This document shows positions 23,442 to 23,762 of a stretch of 23,762 nucleotides of DNA, one piece after another; within the stretch, counting starts at the first letter, position 1; the number at the start of each line of letters is the position of its first letter. The notes under the pieces are model-generated. The model was not told where the DNA came from. It saw only the letters and a list, made by a program, of their open reading frames with translations, and ran no database searches. This DNA comes from DASZZV01 sp035544835 (GTDB lineage: Bacteria > Acidobacteriota > Thermoanaerobaculia > Gp7-AA8). The stretch lies in contig DASZZV010000212.1 of NCBI GenBank assembly GCA_035544835.1, positions 1 through 23,762 of the forward strand, written 5' to 3'. Made by a program: the position numbers and the translations under genes.

Positions 23442-23762
23442 ATGCAGATCAACCTGACGCCCGACTCTTCTCTGCTCTGGATCATGGCGATCTTCCTGGC
23501 CAACTACCTGGTCGTGAGGAAGTATTTTCTCAAGCCGGTGAACGATATTCTCGTGTTCCGCGATCGTGAAGCTCAGGACGCGCAGAGCCTCTACGAATCT
23601 TCGCTGGCCTCCTTCCAGGCGGCAACGAGCGAAGTCGAGACCAAGCTCCATGAGGCCAAGCGCAAGGGAGCCGAGGTTCGCGAGGGCCTGCGCGCCGAGG
23701 CCATGCAGCAGCGCACCAAGACTGTCGAACAGACGCGATCCGAGGCGGAGAGTATGCTCAAG
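23442..23762 (+). CDS. atpF: F-type ATP synthase F0 subunit b or b' (5' part, runs off the window)
   Basis: The first 107 codons are present and the frame is open to the window end. The protein begins with a short hydrophobic segment (LLWIMAIFLANYLVV, residues 11-25), then RKYFLKPVNDIL, a classic b-subunit element. A long charged coiled coil rich in Glu, Lys and Ala follows (about 42-107). Subunit b is the peripheral stalk that links F0 to the F1 alpha/delta head. In several deltaproteobacteria a b' and b gene pair and the rest of the atp operon follow parAB and a bactofilin gene, so this may be the b' copy. ATG 23442 has no clear Shine-Dalgarno. Confidence 0.85.
   Translation, partial: MQINLTPDSSLLWIMAIFLANYLVVRKYFLKPVNDILVFRDREAQDAQSLYESSLASFQAATSEVETKLHEAKRKGAEVREGLRAEAMQQRTKTVEQTRSEAESMLK

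Overview
The window is a bacterial chromosome segment that contains the replication origin and the conserved gene cluster around it. All genes look intact. By eye the DNA is moderately GC-rich (not computed). Gyrase, recF, dnaN and dnaA run leftward, and rpmH through parB and a bactofilin run rightward, so genes on both sides are transcribed away from the origin. A DUF507 protein, a bactofilin after parAB, an ATP synthase b-type subunit beyond it and an exosortase H pair suggest a didermic lineage of the Acidobacteriota or former deltaproteobacterial type. That placement is inference; no marker here fixes the phylum.

Left edge (1-3450): an exosortase H gene overlaps an exosortase-associated membrane protein gene. 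Then come a leftward tRNA-Asn with its own promoter and terminator, ribonuclease G, and a small zinc-ribbon protein whose stop codon lies inside a 98-bp element built from two inverted palindromic arms (REP/BIME-like).

Leftward replication block (3450-12776): a DUF507 protein, gyrA, gyrB, recF, dnaN and dnaA. A second repeat made of two adjacent palindromes lies between recF and dnaN. The dnaA-dnaN spacer holds the best origin candidate: several TTTTCCGCA-type 9-mers, and next to one of them a GC-rich hexamer followed by a run of TAG trinucleotides. This matches the DnaA box / GC / DnaA-trio layout of the Bacillus subtilis unwinding element. A second cluster of conventional TTTTCCACA-like boxes overlaps the dnaA promoter, so the origin may be bipartite.

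Rightward block (12978-22095): a strong promoter drives rpmH, rnpA, yidD, yidC, jag, mnmE, mnmG, rsmG, parA, parB and a bactofilin gene. Most neighbours overlap or are a few bases apart. The block joins ribosome and RNase P parts, membrane protein insertion, tRNA and rRNA modification, and chromosome segregation. Two parS sites lie inside it: one fills the whole mnmE-mnmG gap and one is inside the 3' end of rsmG, just before parA.

Right edge (22096-23762): a Phd/YefM-RelE/ParE toxin-antitoxin pair with a palindromic operator, a convergent YkgJ-type cysteine-cluster protein, and the start of an F-type ATP synthase b-subunit gene that runs off the window.

No wholly new multi-gene system is evident. 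The most interesting points are the non-canonical DnaA boxes beside a DnaA-trio, paired with a changed residue in the DnaA recognition helix, and the placement of the parS sites.
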